From NCBI RefSeq assembly GCF_003319115.1, contig NZ_QOHF01000027.1, positions 1 to 54,523 on the forward strand: 54,523 nt of DNA, in the 5' to 3' direction. Below are positions 53,717 to 54,523 of the stretch, one piece after another. The first letter of the stretch is position 1; each line of letters starts with the position of its first letter. Source of the stretch: Geodermatophilus sp. TF02-6. GTDB lineage: Bacteria; Actinomycetota; Actinomycetes; Mycobacteriales; Geodermatophilaceae. The notes under the pieces were generated by a model, which was not told the DNA's origin, did no database searches, and saw nothing but the letters and a program-made list of their open reading frames with translations. Position numbers and translations under genes: made by a program.

Positions 53717-54387
53717 CCCCGCATCGCCGCGCCGGCCTGCGCGCGCAGGGCGGCGATGGCGCGGGTCGGGTCGTCGGCGCCGTAGACCGCCGAGCCGGCC
53801 ACGAACACGTCGGCCCCGGCCTCGGCGGCCTGCTCGATGGTGTCGGCGTTGATCCCGCCGTCGACCTCGATGAACAGGGTGAGGTGCCCGCTGTCGACCA
53901 GCTCGCGGGCCCGGCGCACCTTGGGCAGCGCCTCGGCGATGAAGTCCTGGCCGCCGAAACCCGGCTCGACGGTCATGATCAACAGCGTGTCGAACTCCTG
54001 GAGGACGTCGAGGTAGTGGTCCAGCGACGTCTCGGGTTTGAGGGCCAGCCCGGCCAGGGCGCCGGCGGCCCGCAGGTCGCGGGCGACGGCCCTCGGGTCG
54101 CCGGTGCAGGCCTCGGCGTGCACGGTGACGTTGCGGGCTCCGGCCTCGGCGTAGCCCGGCGCCCACCGCTCGGGCTCCTCGATCATCAGGTGGCAGTCCA
54201 ACGGCACCGGGGTGACCTCCTGCAGGGCCTGCATGACCGGCAGGCCGAAGGTCAGGTTCGGCACGAAGTGCGCGTCCATGACGTCGAAGTGCAGCCAGTC
54301 GGCGCCGGCGACCCGGTGCGCCTCCTCGGCCAGCCGGGCGAAGTCGGCCGACAGCAGACTGGGGGCGATGAGCGGGCCGCGGTGCAC
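53713..54387 (-). CDS. rpe: Ribulose-phosphate 3-epimerase
   Basis: It interconverts ribulose 5-phosphate and xylulose 5-phosphate, supplying the riboflavin precursor branch and the pentose phosphate pathway. The 224-residue TIM barrel has [31 protein letters not shown] (metal ligands), [28 protein letters not shown] and [14 protein letters not shown] 54387 is chosen on family alignment; no ribosome site is visible and a CTAGACT -10-like element lies about 12 bp upstream, so the mRNA may be nearly leaderless. First gene of the rpe-ribD-ribE-ribBA-ribH-hisE-hisG run. The 136 bp to the window end hold nothing I recognise. Confidence 0.95.
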   Translation of the reverse strand: MHRGPLIAPSLLSADFARLAEEAHRVAGADWLHFDVMDAHFVPNLTFGLPVMQALQEVTPVPLDCHLMIEEPERWAPGYAEAGARNVTVHAEACTGDPRAVARDLRAAGALAGLALKPETSLDHYLDVLQEFDTLLIMTVEPGFGGQDFIAEALPKVRRARELVDSGHLTLFIEVDGGINADTIEQAAEAGADVFVAGSAVYGADDPTRAIAALRAQAGAAMRG

Positions 54388-54523
54388 GTCTGCCGAGTCT
54401 AGTACTACAGGGCTACAGCCTTGGCGTGGCAACGCGGTGATCGTGCTCCGGCGTGCTGCTGTTCAGGATGCGGTGCTGCCGAGACAATGATGCTGTGTCG
54501 TGCACAGACCTGCAGGATTGGTC

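Noticed and set aside
54388..54523. FMN riboswitch upstream of the riboflavin genes
   Set aside because: I saw none of the conserved RFN element helices upstream of rpe, and the ribD-ribE-ribBA-ribH genes overlap or are too close to hold one.

Overview
ORGANISM. The DNA is very GC-rich, with nearly saturated G/C at third codon positions, many GTG starts and frequent ATGA/GTGA stop-start overlaps. A minus-strand rpe-ribD-ribE-ribBA-ribH-hisE-hisG block sits at the right end. Together these point to a chromosomal segment of a high-GC actinobacterium. The palindromic intergenic repeats and small hypothetical proteins resemble Geodermatophilaceae (Blastococcus/Geodermatophilus/Modestobacter); that placement is from memory of such genomes, not from a search. 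No rRNA, tRNA or CRISPR array was seen.

LAYOUT. (1) 1-668: the 3' end of an IS5-type element abuts an IclR-family regulator gene that keeps its effector domain but has lost its DNA-binding domain. (2) 674-10564: a catabolic cluster: a small protein, a GH1 glycosidase, an IlvD/Edd-type dehydratase, a divergent DapA-like aldolase, a QueD-like monocupin dioxygenase, an alpha/beta-hydrolase, an FAH-family hydrolase, a DUF3500 protein and an FAD aromatic hydroxylase. Three near-identical 15-bp palindromes (TGCCGCTCAATGGCA type) precede its three transcription blocks. (3) 10634-12736: a HAD phosphatase, poorly supported small frames and a DUF5872 protein. (4) 12733-23685: complete L-rhamnose catabolism (rhaB, rhaEW and rhaI on minus; rhaM, MFS transporter, LacI regulator and lutABC on plus). 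(5) 23812-29166: a Bcr/CflA-type exporter, a DctS/DctR-like two-component system and a DctA-type transporter. (6) 29225-35323: a merR remnant with a duplicated operator, malQ, an ExeM-like secreted nuclease and small proteins. (7) 35474-38017: Acg-like nitroreductase, PPOX flavoprotein and universal stress protein. (8) 38069-48718: amidohydrolase, EamA transporter, NmrA-like protein, an XRE-MurA fusion with a perfect 5 x 27-bp repeat, an SDR, a DUF5995 protein, decayed tetR and SDR fragments, a PucR regulator and an AllH-like DUF2877 protein. (9) 48868-54387: hisG, hisE, riboflavin genes and rpe.

HOW THE GENES MAY WORK TOGETHER. The left 24 kb reads as a flavonoid-glycoside programme (inference). 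A beta-glycosidase would release aglycone and sugar. The quercetinase-like cupin would open the flavonol C-ring to a depside, and the alpha/beta-hydrolase would split the depside. The FAD hydroxylase and FAH enzyme would act on the aromatic fragments. The dehydratase plus aldolase would handle a sugar acid. Rhamnose, a common flavonoid sugar, would go through RhaM, RhaI, RhaB and RhaEW to dihydroxyacetone phosphate and L-lactate, and LutABC would oxidise lactate to pyruvate. The IclR-type operators suggest one regulator for the aromatic part, and that regulator is probably the gene broken by the IS. Two CG-centred LacI-type boxes mark the rhamnose divergon. The window also carries several families of extragenic palindromes and two coding 27-bp tandem repeats.
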